Positions 1 through 8,705 of a stretch of DNA of 64,000 nucleotides are shown piece by piece. A model generated the notes under the pieces. That model saw only the letters and a list, made by a program, of their open reading frames with translations. It was not told the DNA's origin and searched no databases. The stretch comes from Jutongia huaianensis (GTDB lineage Bacteria > Bacillota > Clostridia > Lachnospirales > Lachnospiraceae): NCBI RefSeq assembly GCF_014384985.1, contig NZ_JACRSX010000017.1:1-64000 (forward strand), given 5' to 3'. Position 1 is the first letter of the stretch. Every line of letters starts with the position of its first letter. The translations under genes were made by a program, and so were the position numbers.

Positions 1-545
1 TCAAAAATAACTTGATCAAATTGTGTTGCCTTAGGCAACAAAGATGTTGCCCCATAATTGTTATGAATAAACTCAGAGCATTCTCTATAAACTTTCTTAG
101 CTATCTCTTTCATCCCATAAGCTTCATCAGCAAATAATGGTTCAAATGCTTGTACAAATTTTTTTGAAAATATCCCTTCATTATCATCCATTATTTGCGA
201 CCAATATAAATCTAATGTTTCTGATTTCCATAATCGAAAATTAAATTCATTGGTTGAAAGCTGTATTCCAAACATTGTAGCTTCAAAATAACTCCTCAAG
301 GAAATAAATGCATGTTTATATAATCCCATACACCAAAATAATAACATCGATTGATACTCAGCTAAAGCCTCTTTATAGATTACCACTTCATAAGAATCTT
401 CCAAAAAATCTATCCACTGTTTATAATCTTCAACAAACCTTGATGCTTTCGCATGCATTTGAAGATTTTTTCCTGCTAGTGATTCTGAAATAATACCTGA
501 AAATTTTTCATTAATATTTTGATACTCTTTTAAATATTTTTCCAT
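1..545 (-). CDS. Partial HEPN-like protein, cut by left edge
   Basis: An open frame of 181 codons runs off the left edge without a stop. It starts at an ATG at 545 behind a good ribosome binding site (GGAGGAATTTT). The visible protein is mostly helical and rich in aromatic and charged residues, with no signal peptide or membrane segment. Near the visible end it has the pattern Arg154-x6-His161 inside YRECSEFIHNN, which resembles the Rx4-6H catalytic signature of HEPN-fold RNases and their non-catalytic relatives in defence and toxin loci. I do not recognise the family. The gene is AT-rich, like the IS remnant beside it, which suggests an accessory region. HEPN assignment is inference from one motif; the existence of the gene is well supported. 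Confidence 0.6.
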   Translation of the reverse strand, partial: MEKYLKEYQNINEKFSGIISESLAGKNLQMHAKASRFVEDYKQWIDFLEDSYEVVIYKEALAEYQSMLLFWCMGLYKHAFISLRSYFEATMFGIQLSTNEFNFRLWKSETLDLYWSQIMDDNEGIFSKKFVQAFEPLFADEAYGMKEIAKKVYRECSEFIHNNYGATSLLPKATQFDQVIF

Positions 546-723
546 AAAATTCCTCCAAATGGATATCCTCTCCACCATATGATTTCATTAACTTTCAATT
601 TATCACATACACAATTTAATAACTCTTCCTTCCAAAATATGCTTTTACGTTTTTATTATACCAACTCTTCAACTCTTATACACTATTTTTTTCAAATTTT
701 ATAATCAAACCTAAAATTAAATT

Positions 724-798
724 TTAGGACTTCGGTGCAAAAACAATATGATACTTACAATTCCATTTAGTATGTGATAAACTGTTACTGTTGTTCAT
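724..798 (-). pseudogene. Truncated IS200-type transposase (TnpA) N-terminus
   Basis: Twenty-four codons encode MNNSNSLSHTKWNCKYHIVF followed by APKS and a stop. This is the characteristic start of Y1 (HUH) transposases of the IS200/IS605 family (HTKWNCKYHIVFAPK). A full TnpA is about 130-155 residues and carries the HUH motif and the catalytic Tyr; neither is present here, so the gene is dead. The ribosome binding site (GGAG, 8 nt from the ATG at 798) is kept. Beyond the stop the sequence is AT-rich and shows no further transposase frame. Confidence 0.85.
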
Positions 799-980
799 AC
801 GGGAAGCTCCTTTGTATTTTAATGTGTTTGGCAGACCATCATTATCATAACAAAGGAGTTTGTCATTGCACATCGCTTAAGCTATCCTAACCATCCGCAC
901 AGCAGGTGGTTTATTTTTTTGCTTCGCTCATTTCTCTGTTGAGAAATTTGCTCGCAAAACAGGGCATATGCCCTAACAAA
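724..980 (-). mobile_element. IS200/IS605-family remnant, 5' part only
   Basis: The region upstream (to the right) of the truncated tnpA keeps a non-coding 5' leader, as in IS200 elements, with several short hairpins. These include a perfect palindrome GGGCATATGCCC at 962-973 and complementary pieces around the repeated AAAGGAG/CTCCTTT. The right boundary is a guess, and no matching far end is visible. It can be read as a decayed insertion between the HEPN-like gene and the methyltransferase gene. Confidence 0.55.
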
Positions 981-983
981 AAA

Positions 984-1020
984 ATCCCACAAACCACTTG
1001 TTTATGCTGGTTTGTGGGAT
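984..1020 (-). terminator. Rho-independent terminator after the methyltransferase gene
   Basis: Perfect 13-bp inverted repeat (984-996 and 1008-1020, arm ATCCCACAAACCA on the + strand). On the minus strand the stem is followed by a run of seven T. It lies about 120 nt past the stop of the methyltransferase gene. Confidence 0.8.
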
Positions 1021-1137
1021 TCCGAAATACATTTTTATCTATTCAAACTCGGCAAGTTTCCCGTTCGATTTAAACTACTTTGTTTAATTTTATTAAAAAT
1101 ATACCGATATTTTACTTTCCTATATGTTTGGATTTTG

Positions 1138-1899
1138 CTATTTTTTTATGACATAGATGTATCTTGCCATTTTTTCTTTAAATTGTTCAAATGGTACATT
1201 AATATATTCGGTCTGACCAATCAGCATATCAAACCATTGACTATAGCCTTCATCTTCAAACAGTGTACGATATTTTATTGCCGACTCCCGCTTTTTCTTA
1301 AGCAATTTATAAGTTTGTTTTGTAATATCCGTGACTTCATATGTCATGTTATTTTCCTGCAACGCCTTTACCAACATCGTAGTGTGAGCATTCGATGTTT
1401 TCGGTATAACATCACCTTCCTGATAACCAACAAAAAACACACCATCTTTTTTTAACCAGTTTCGAACCTGTGCCATAAATGCGGTCATATCTGCAGCAAA
1501 ATAAAGGGTGTCCATAGAAATAATCACATCAAATTTTTCTTTAGGATATTCTATTTCACCGATGATACCCTCTCTAAATTCGGCATTTTTGCAGAATAGA
1601 GTCTTTGCAGTGGTAATTGCCGTTTCCGAATAATCAAAGCCATATATATGTGCCCTTGTCCTCTCTTGCAAATATCCCAGCATTTTTCCATTACCACAGC
1701 CAATGTCCAAAATATGTACATCATCATTTTGCGGTATGTATTTCAGAATCATATCTATCTGCTCTTTGTTGCTAAATCCATCCTGTGAAAAGTCCTCACC
1801 AAAAGCATCTTTACAAAAAGACTGAAACGCATTTGATTCTTTTGTCATTGTGTAAAAAGCTTCGTAATCATCATAAAATAACAATTCCTTTTTATTCAT
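1138..1899 (-). CDS. Class I SAM-dependent methyltransferase
   Basis: A 253-residue soluble protein with the Rossmann-type SAM-binding motif DIGCGNG at about residues 64-70 and the following acidic strand end (FDYSE, about 90), typical of the Methyltransf_11/25 group. The post-motif strand FDVIISMDTLYF matches motif IV of small-molecule methyltransferases. About 65 residues before the fold and a C-terminal helical cap probably form the substrate pocket. The substrate cannot be told from sequence. The start ATG has an AAAGGG site upstream. A strong terminator lies downstream, and the gene is separated by 49 nt from the next gene upstream on the same strand, so co-transcription with it is possible. 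Confidence 0.85.
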   Translation of the reverse strand: MNKKELLFYDDYEAFYTMTKESNAFQSFCKDAFGEDFSQDGFSNKEQIDMILKYIPQNDDVHILDIGCGNGKMLGYLQERTRAHIYGFDYSETAITTAKTLFCKNAEFREGIIGEIEYPKEKFDVIISMDTLYFAADMTAFMAQVRNWLKKDGVFFVGYQEGDVIPKTSNAHTTMLVKALQENNMTYEVTDITKQTYKLLKKKRESAIKYRTLFEDEGYSQWFDMLIGQTEYINVPFEQFKEKMARYIYVIKK

Positions 1900-1948
1900 A
1901 GTTAATTGTTTCCCTTTGTAAAATTCAATGCTTTCTCTTAATTTCGTC

Positions 1949-3634
1949 CTATCCGATCAAAACTTTTTTTCCTTCAAAGGCAAAGCCATAATGACGGATC
2001 CTGTCTGCCGATATTCCCTGTGCCAGCAGTTCGGCATCATAGTTTTTCTCTGTGATCTGTTCTAAAGCTCCCCGAACCGTATCCAGTAAAGTTTCCTCCT
2101 CATCCGGTTCATGCACTTTAAACTCAATCACAATGGCATCATCCACCTCTGTCACCGGTGTAAGCATCACATCATATCGTCCATATCCACTTTCCCGGTT
2201 GGAACGGATCTGATACCTGTCCCGTAACTCCACCAGAAGTCCCAGAACAAATCCATGATAGAACCGCTCCGGCTGGCTTTTCTCAGAAGGTTTCTTTCCG
2301 GCATCAAAGCTGCTGAAGGTTGCAAGTGCAACATCATTCATATAGATATTCATTTCCTTGAGGCTGCCCTTTAACAATGCTTTCACAAAATCATTATAAT
2401 TTGCATCTTTATTTTTAAACCATCCCCGGAACATTGTCATGAACATGCTCAATGTCTCAATATTTGTAATATCCAGCGTGTACCATGGTTCCAAAGTAAT
2501 CCCACGGTAGTCTATATTCTGCACTTTCAGATAACCACTGGCAAGCAGAAGACTCCAGATTGCCTCTTCATTGTCATCCAACTGGTTATATACGATCTGC
2601 TCGTCAAAGTTTACAGTGATCGTCTGCCCCCTCAGCAGATCCTCCATCTTCTCCTTCACATCGGCAGATGCTGTCCGGATCAACCGACTCACAAGCCCAT
2701 TAGAGCTTGTGGAAGCCCAGTATGGATATAATCTGCCTTCATCCAGATAATTTGTAATGGACCACGGATTGTAAATGTCTCTGTGTTCTCCAAAAGTAAA
2801 ACCATCATACCACTTTTTTACTTCATCCTTTTTATCTCCCATCCCATACTCATCCAGTGAAGCAAAAACTTCCTCCTCGGTAAAACCGAAACAATCTGCA
2901 TACAGATTGGAAGTCGTCGTTACAACTCGCAGATTATTCAGATCAGAGAAAATACTCTCCTTGGATACTCTGGTAATTCCCGTCATAATTGCTCGCTCCA
3001 GATAAGGGTTCGTCTTAAAAGACGCATTAAACAGACTTCTCACAAAAGACGTAAATTCATCCCAGTATCCCTGAACATACGCCTCCTGCATTGGAGTATC
3101 ATATTCATCCAAAAGAATAATGACCTTTTTGCCATAATAACGTTCCATCCAGACAGACAAAGTCTTCAATGCATTCTGTGCCATTGTATCATCCATCTGG
3201 ATCGTGGTACTATTGTATATTTTTCTTTCATTATCACTTAATACATTACCCTCTAACAAATATCTGTTTTCTTCATACAGACTTGCAATCTCCTGCTTGA
3301 TCTGGGTTTTGGCATCCTCCAGATTGCCTGCTTTCACAGCAGCAAAACTCAAAAAGATCACAGGATATGTTCCCTGCAGTTTCCGATACGTTTCATTCTG
3401 CCAGATAGAAAGTCCCTCAAACAGATCCGCCCGGTTCGCATATTTATTAGAAAAGAAGCAGTCCAGCATACTCATATTTAACGTCTTACCAAAACGGCGT
3501 GGACGTGTGATCAATGTTACAACATCCCGGTTTTCCCACCATTCTTTTATAAAATTGGTTTTATCTACAAAAAAGCAATCCTGCTCTCTCAGATCAGAAA
3601 AACCTTGTATTCCTATACTAATCGCCTTTTTCAT
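1949..3634 (-). CDS. AAA-ATPase-like / PD-(D/E)XK nuclease superfamily protein
   Basis: A 561-residue protein of the AAA-ATPase_like (PF09820-type) plus PDDEXK_9 (PF08011-type) family that is expanded in gut anaerobes. The N-terminal part has a Walker A-like RPRRFGKTLN (about 44-53) and a Walker B-like VIILLDEYDTPM (about 170-181). The C-terminal 100 residues carry a nuclease-like core: GYGRYDVML followed about 13 residues later by IVIEFKV, giving the D...ExK pattern. The biological role of the family is not established; defence and mobile-element functions have been suggested. Start is the ATG behind AGGTGAGCAT. It is full length and shows no frameshift. Function beyond fold assignment is unknown. 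Confidence 0.85.
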   Translation of the reverse strand: MKKAISIGIQGFSDLREQDCFFVDKTNFIKEWWENRDVVTLITRPRRFGKTLNMSMLDCFFSNKYANRADLFEGLSIWQNETYRKLQGTYPVIFLSFAAVKAGNLEDAKTQIKQEIASLYEENRYLLEGNVLSDNERKIYNSTTIQMDDTMAQNALKTLSVWMERYYGKKVIILLDEYDTPMQEAYVQGYWDEFTSFVRSLFNASFKTNPYLERAIMTGITRVSKESIFSDLNNLRVVTTTSNLYADCFGFTEEEVFASLDEYGMGDKKDEVKKWYDGFTFGEHRDIYNPWSITNYLDEGRLYPYWASTSSNGLVSRLIRTASADVKEKMEDLLRGQTITVNFDEQIVYNQLDDNEEAIWSLLLASGYLKVQNIDYRGITLEPWYTLDITNIETLSMFMTMFRGWFKNKDANYNDFVKALLKGSLKEMNIYMNDVALATFSSFDAGKKPSEKSQPERFYHGFVLGLLVELRDRYQIRSNRESGYGRYDVMLTPVTEVDDAIVIEFKVHEPDEEETLLDTVRGALEQITEKNYDAELLAQGISADRIRHYGFAFEGKKVLIG

Positions 3635-3816
3635 ATGCTCACCTGCTCTCCTGTCATTATATATTTATTACATTATAACGATATTCCTCCAAGGTTACAA
3701 GGCAAATCAAGAGTCAAAATATGCAAATAACTACATGTTGTTATTAAAAAACTCAAACTTACAAAATAGCTGTAAAGTTGTACATACTACGTTTCCAAAT
3801 TTGTGCAATTTATCCG

Positions 3817-3845
3817 ACTTAAATGTTATAGTAAATCATTTAAGT
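3817..3845 (+). promoter_or_regulatory. Inverted repeat over a possible -10, candidate operator
   Basis: The 355-nt gap 3635-3989 has no gene. It contains a 9-bp inverted repeat ACTTAAATG-N11-CATTTAAGT, with TATAGT (3827-3832), a possible -10 element, in the centre. A good -35 at 16-18 nt is not obvious. If it is the promoter of the glucanase gene, the leader would be about 150 nt. The rest of the gap is AT-rich without other recognisable features. Confidence 0.35.
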
Positions 3846-3989
3846 TGCAGTATTTTTGTTGTTTCTGCCGATTTTATCTTATGAATTGTTTTATATATGG
3901 TTATTTTGCACAAACCATGCTAACATTTATTCCAGGGTGAGCAAAACAAAAATATTTCGAAAAGGCAGAGCTTTTTCAAAGGAGGGTTT

Positions 3990-5666
3990 ATGAGATTTAA
4001 AAAAATCTTTGCTGTCGTAATGGCAGCGGCGGTAACACTATCCACACTCAATGGTTTTCATGGTTTTTCTGCTCCAAAAACCGCAAAAGCAGCGAGCTTT
4101 GTTAATCTGAACCAGAGCCAGATCACATCTGCAATGGGAGCCGGCTGGAACCTTGGAAATCAGCTGGAAGCATCCCTGAACGGAACGCCAAATGAAACAA
4201 GCTGGGGTAATCCTACGATCAACGCCAATCTGATCAAGGCAGTTAAAAATGCCGGTTTTCGTTCCATCCGTATTCCGGTTTCCTATTTGGGCAAGATCGG
4301 CAGCAACTCCAGTTACACCATTGATTCTTCCTGGTTAAACAGGGTACAGCAGGTAGTTGATATGTGTATTGCCAATGACTTGTATGTTATTATCAATATG
4401 CATGGGGATGGCTATCATTCTGTCGATGGCGGCTGGCTTTTCTGTGACGGTTCCAACCAGACTGCGATCCGTGCCAAATACAAAGCCTGCTGGAAACAGA
4501 TTGCCACACGTTTTCAGTCATATGACCAGCACCTGATCTTCGAATCCATGAATGAAGAATTTGATGGCACTTACGGAACTCCAAACAGAACATATTATGA
4601 AAATATCAATCAGCTCAATCAGATCTTTGTAGATACCGTACGCACTTCCGGCGGAAACAATGCGAAGCGCTGGTTAATGCTCCCGGGCTGGAACACTAAC
4701 GTCAACTACACCGTAGGCGATTATGGTTTCCGGGTTCCTACCGACAACAACTGCACTGCCGGCGGAAAGCGCATCATGATCTCTGTTCATTATTATGATC
4801 CTTGGGGCTTCTGCGGAGAAGAAAGTACCACGGCAACCCAATGGGGAAGCAAGGCAAACAACAGCTCAAAGGTTGATTCCTGGGGTGATGAGTCTTATCT
4901 GAAATCCCAGTTTAACAGTCTGTATAACAAATTCTGCAGCCAGGGATATCCGGTCGTGATCGGAGAATACGGTGCCATTGACAAATCTGCTTTCGATTCA
5001 AACAACACGGCATGCCGTGCGGAATTTGCTTCCAAAGTCTGCACTTACGCAAAGAAATACGGCTGTATTCCAATCTGGTGGGACAACGGCGTAACCGGCA
5101 CATACGGTTTCGGTTTATTTAACCGCAATACCGGTGCAGTTACACAACCAAAGATCATCAATGCCATCACTGCCGTGTATCCTTCTTCAGGCAATAACTC
5201 CGATTCCACAGGCAGCATTGATACCGGCAAAACATATATGCTGAAAAACGTAAACAGCGGTCTGTATATGGATGTCTGCGGTGCAAAAGCGGTAAATGGT
5301 ACAAATGTCATCCAGTACTCTGCTTCCAAAGCAAAAGCAAATAATACCTGGAAATTTGTTCCTGACGGAAAAGGATATTACTATATTTACTCCTGTCTGG
5401 GAGACGGCAGGACATTTCTTCTGGATGTTTCGTGCAACAGCAGTGCAAATGGGACAAACATCGGAATTTACAAAAATACCAACTGCAGTGCCCAGCTTTA
5501 CAAGCTTGTAAAAAATTCTGACGGAAGCTATAGTATTTATACAAAGTCTTCCGGCTGTAAGAGTGTTGTCGAGATTGCTAATGCAAACCGCAGCAATAAC
5601 GGCAATGTACAGCAATGGGTTTACAACGGACATAACTGTCAGAAATGGCAATTGATCGCACAATAA
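3990..5666 (+). CDS. Secreted GH5 endoglucanase with C-terminal lectin-type module
   Basis: A 558-residue exported glycoside hydrolase. Residues 1-35 form a Sec signal peptide ending near AKAA. Residues about 38-395 are a GH5 barrel with the family landmarks GWNLGNQLEA, IRIPVS, INMHGDG, the acid/base Glu189 in ESMNEEF and the nucleophile Glu326 in VIGEYGAI. The substrate is probably cellulose or another beta-1,4-glucan. After a Ser/Gly/Asp linker (about 396-407), residues 408-558 form a beta-trefoil of ricin/CBM13 type with three repeats containing NVNSGLYMDV-, CLGDGRTFLLDV- and QQW-like elements. No dockerin or sorting signal is seen, so it is probably released. The site AAAGGAGGG lies 5 nt before the ATG. 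It is a single-gene unit with its own terminator, between genes on the other strand. Confidence 0.93.
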   Translation: MRFKKIFAVVMAAAVTLSTLNGFHGFSAPKTAKAASFVNLNQSQITSAMGAGWNLGNQLEASLNGTPNETSWGNPTINANLIKAVKNAGFRSIRIPVSYLGKIGSNSSYTIDSSWLNRVQQVVDMCIANDLYVIINMHGDGYHSVDGGWLFCDGSNQTAIRAKYKACWKQIATRFQSYDQHLIFESMNEEFDGTYGTPNRTYYENINQLNQIFVDTVRTSGGNNAKRWLMLPGWNTNVNYTVGDYGFRVPTDNNCTAGGKRIMISVHYYDPWGFCGEESTTATQWGSKANNSSKVDSWGDESYLKSQFNSLYNKFCSQGYPVVIGEYGAIDKSAFDSNNTACRAEFASKVCTYAKKYGCIPIWWDNGVTGTYGFGLFNRNTGAVTQPKIINAITAVYPSSGNNSDSTGSIDTGKTYMLKNVNSGLYMDVCGAKAVNGTNVIQYSASKAKANNTWKFVPDGKGYYYIYSCLGDGRTFLLDVSCNSSANGTNIGIYKNTNCSAQLYKLVKNSDGSYSIYTKSSGCKSVVEIANANRSNNGNVQQWVYNGHNCQKWQLIAQ

Positions 5667-5691
5667 ATTTATCAAATAACTCACAATCAAC

Positions 5692-5734
5692 AGGGTTGTT
5701 GCCTTAACAGATGAAATTGTTCAGGCACAACCCT
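5692..5734 (+). terminator. Terminator after the GH5 gene
   Basis: A 12-13-bp stem AGGGTTGT(T)GCCT / AGGCACAACCCT with an 18-nt loop, followed by TTCTTGTT, 26 nt past the glucanase stop. Confidence 0.7.
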
Positions 5735-5768
5735 TTCTTGTTCAGAAAAATCACTCTTAGCCGGACAT

Positions 5769-5873
5769 TTAATAAAACCAGCCATCTTCACTATGTATCC
5801 GGCTCTGCAATAGTTCTTTTATTCTGTCCCGAAAATAGGCCTCATCGTCACACACTGCGATTTTAAAATCCAA
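5769..5873 (-). pseudogene. Orphan N-terminus of a LytTR-type response regulator
   Basis: A 34-codon frame from a TTG at 5873 (alternative GTG at 5879) behind AAAGGTGG reads DFKIAVCDDEAYFRDRIKEL then LQ, ending HSEDGWFY-stop. This is the first strand and helix of an AgrA/LytTR-family receiver domain, with the acidic pair DD of the phosphorylation pocket. The phospho-acceptor Asp, the rest of the receiver and the LytTR DNA-binding domain are missing. It follows the SulP gene by 18 nt on the same strand. It could be a deletion remnant, or less likely a translated micropeptide. Confidence 0.6.
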
Positions 5874-5890
5874 GCCCACATAACCACCTT

Positions 5891-8065
5891 TTATATCGTT
5901 TCATTTTCTTCTTTTTTCCAGCGAAGCTCACGCTCCCACTGGCGCAATCTGCGGGCTCCCTCCGGATTTTGTTTTTCCAGCCGCTGTTCCAGCTTTTCCC
6001 GGCGTCTCTGAAGCCTTTCCAATACCTCCGGATGTTCTCTGCCAATCTGCTCCCGGATATGATGACGTCGTTTTTCCAGCAAGCCGAGAATAATCCTGCG
6101 GTGATCCTGATCCGCCAGTTTTTCCGGCAGTTCATCCATATGAATCTCCATACGTCGTAAAAACTCATCCTCATCAATGGCTCCAATACCATGCCAGTAT
6201 TTCAGGCTGCTCTCGATTCCCTGCTCCGCAATCTCTTCCCACTCCGGCATACTGTGAATGCTCTCCAACACCTGATGTACACGCTTTTCAATCTGGTCCA
6301 CTGTCTCGTCACCAAAAGCCCAGGTAAACTCCTCCAGCGTATTTTCTGTTTCCGCGGGAATATTAAGCATATGTCCGTTTTTATGGACAGTATATCCATT
6401 GAGAACATATGGCTCCATGTATCCGCTGTCATGAAGTGCTGCCGTAATGGTCCGGCGTACATTTCCTTTTTCAATCAGATGTCCGATCCCAAGCTGTCTC
6501 ATCTGCTCATTCACTGATGCCATATGCTCTGTCATATAAAAATGTATCCCCTGTTTTTCAAAACGGTCACACATCATTTCCAGCCTGTCTGCCGCAGTAA
6601 TATCAATACTTGTCATCGCTCCGGCATCCACAATGACAACCTTTGTATCCTCTTTTATGCTGTTCTCAATATCCTCCTGAAAAGTCTTTACATTGGCAAA
6701 GAAAAGACTCTCACTAAAACGGTAGATTATCACATGCTCAATTTCATGGGCATAACGGTTCTTACTGCAGTCATAAAAGCCCTCTCTTCCCGGAATAACT
6801 CCCAGAAAAGCCCTTGGGGGATTCGTCGCTTTCAAGACCACTGCGATAAAGGAAAGAATAATTCCTATGATCACTCCATAAATCGTTCCCAGTAAAAGGA
6901 CACCAAAAAAGGCAGCCATAAAAATGTAAAATTCGTTCCGGCTGACGCGGAACAACCTTTCTGCCAGATCAAATTCTACCACCTTCATAAGAGCAGATAT
7001 CACAATGGCCGTGAGAACCGGCACCGGAAGATATCCAATAAATCCCGTACCAAACAACAGCAGTAATACCATAGTAAAACCTGCCACAATGGAAACCATC
7101 TGTGTTCTGCCGCCATACTGGTCATTCATGGACGTTCTGGAAATACTTCCATTGACCGGACAGCATCCAACAACTGCCGATGCAATATTTCCCACAGCAC
7201 ATGCCAATATTTCCTGATTATCTCTGATCTTATATCCGTTTCGAAATGCAAAATTATTCTCCGATAACAGCGTCTCCGCCATGATCACAACGGCAACCAT
7301 CAGTCCGCGTCCTGCTGCCTGAGACAGATCTACTGACCGAAATTGCAGGCACTGAAAATGTGGCAGCCCCGGTTCCACAGCAGATAACAACTTTACCCCA
7401 TACTGATCAATATGACAAAAAATGGTCAACAATACCCCCGCCGCCATAACCACGATCACCATAGGAAACTTTGGTGCCAGCTTCCTTGCCACAACGATCA
7501 CTGCCAGAGAACAAATCCCCAGTACAACAGAAACCGGATTGATATGCGATGCCGCTTCTATAATGGAAACGATCAGCTCCGGCAGTTCTCCCGTCCCGGA
7601 GCTGCCTCCCAGTATTTTGGGAATCTGCATTAATATGATCGTTACCGCAATTCCGCTGATAAAACCTCCCATAACCGGAGTAGATATGTAGTCTACCATC
7701 TTTCCTGCTTTTAATAAGAAAAAGATCATGAGCCACACTCCGGCAAAAAATGCTGTCATAGGAATAAATGCCATGGCTTCAGGAGACTGTGCCTGCAAGC
7801 CCAGTCCCGCAGCCGCCGCACCAATGATCGCTGCCGGTGCCGCATCTACTCCGAAGATAAACTGGGGTGACGTGGTAAACATAGCAAAAAATAAAATAGG
7901 CAGTACAGACCCATACAGTCCATAGACAGGCGGAAGTCCTGAGACCTCCGCATATCCCATGGATATCGGGATTGATACTGCCGCTATGATAATACCTGCC
8001 AGAATATCCTTTGGCAGATAATTTAATTTATAATTTTTCATTGTCTGGAAAATCTTCATATTCAT
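5891..8065 (-). CDS. SulP-family anion transporter with STAS domain and charged tail
   Basis: About 724 residues from the ATG at 8065, chosen because GGAG lies 7 nt upstream and it sits 4 nt after the nitroreductase stop; a longer frame reaches back into that gene. The first ~400 residues are hydrophobic, with the SulP signature region (GIIIAAVSIPISMGYAEVSG, PVYGLYGSVLP). A STAS domain follows (about 430-545, VVIVDAGAMTSIDITAADRLE). SulP proteins carry sulfate, bicarbonate or other anions; sulfate is attractive given the sulfate-assimilation genes 6 kb away, but this is inference. The last ~160 residues are an unusual soluble, highly charged, Arg/Glu-rich helical tail not found in standard SulP proteins. 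Confidence 0.88.
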   Translation of the reverse strand: MNMKIFQTMKNYKLNYLPKDILAGIIIAAVSIPISMGYAEVSGLPPVYGLYGSVLPILFFAMFTTSPQFIFGVDAAPAAIIGAAAAGLGLQAQSPEAMAFIPMTAFFAGVWLMIFFLLKAGKMVDYISTPVMGGFISGIAVTIILMQIPKILGGSSGTGELPELIVSIIEAASHINPVSVVLGICSLAVIVVARKLAPKFPMVIVVMAAGVLLTIFCHIDQYGVKLLSAVEPGLPHFQCLQFRSVDLSQAAGRGLMVAVVIMAETLLSENNFAFRNGYKIRDNQEILACAVGNIASAVVGCCPVNGSISRTSMNDQYGGRTQMVSIVAGFTMVLLLLFGTGFIGYLPVPVLTAIVISALMKVVEFDLAERLFRVSRNEFYIFMAAFFGVLLLGTIYGVIIGIILSFIAVVLKATNPPRAFLGVIPGREGFYDCSKNRYAHEIEHVIIYRFSESLFFANVKTFQEDIENSIKEDTKVVIVDAGAMTSIDITAADRLEMMCDRFEKQGIHFYMTEHMASVNEQMRQLGIGHLIEKGNVRRTITAALHDSGYMEPYVLNGYTVHKNGHMLNIPAETENTLEEFTWAFGDETVDQIEKRVHQVLESIHSMPEWEEIAEQGIESSLKYWHGIGAIDEDEFLRRMEIHMDELPEKLADQDHRRIILGLLEKRRHHIREQIGREHPEVLERLQRRREKLEQRLEKQNPEGARRLRQWERELRWKKEENETI

Positions 8066-8069
8066 CGTT

Positions 8070-8597
8070 TTACTCCACATAATATACATAATCATCCTTG
8101 CGTGGTGCTGCTCCCGGCTCATCTCCATTCACATATCCAAGAACACAATGACCTATGCCCTCGTAATCTCCCGTAATTCCCAAAGACTTCAAAAGTGCTT
8201 TTCCCTCTTCACTTTCAAATTCCTCCTTCGCACGATGAATCCAACAGCTTCCAAGCCCTGCATCTTTGGCTGCCAGCATCAGATTTCCCATAACAAGACT
8301 ACCATCATACACATGGGTTGGCATTGCCTTATCTGCCAGTACGATCAGTACAACCGGTGCTCCATAAAAAGGATCCGTCCCCTCAGCCGCTCCCATAATC
8401 TCCGCATTCATACGGGAAAGCTTATCCCTCACTTCTTTATTTAATACCGCTACAATGATCGGTGACTGCCTGCCCATTCCTGTGGCTGCATATGTTCCGG
8501 CTTCGATCACACGGTCAATCAACTCTCTCTCCGGCATTTTGTCCTGAAATTTGCGAATACTTCTTCTTGTACGGATTGTTTTCATTGTTTCACTCAT
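8070..8597 (-). CDS. Nitroreductase family protein
   Basis: A 175-residue FMN-dependent nitroreductase-fold protein. It has the N-terminal RTRRSIRKFQD motif that contacts FMN phosphate, the central AATGMGRQSP stretch, and the C-terminal GIGHCVLGYVNG. Length fits the short nitroreductase subfamily. The natural substrate is unknown; members reduce flavins, quinones or nitroaromatics with NAD(P)H. It lies directly upstream of the SulP gene with a 4-nt gap, so the two are probably co-transcribed. Start ATG follows a GAGAGGAC site. Confidence 0.88.
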   Translation of the reverse strand: MSETMKTIRTRRSIRKFQDKMPERELIDRVIEAGTYAATGMGRQSPIIVAVLNKEVRDKLSRMNAEIMGAAEGTDPFYGAPVVLIVLADKAMPTHVYDGSLVMGNLMLAAKDAGLGSCWIHRAKEEFESEEGKALLKSLGITGDYEGIGHCVLGYVNGDEPGAAPRKDDYVYYVE

Positions 8598-8705
8598 ATG
8601 ATATGTCCTCTCTTTCTTATTTTTATAGTTTTCTATCTTTTTAATTTCTATTTTCTGTCACAGACAGCAATACACCCGCCCACTGATTTCTTCAATGATC
8701 TTCTC

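Noticed and set aside
1949..3634. Transposase or phage gene
   Set aside because: The ATPase plus PD-(D/E)XK layout matches a common chromosomal family of gut anaerobes; no inverted repeats flank it.
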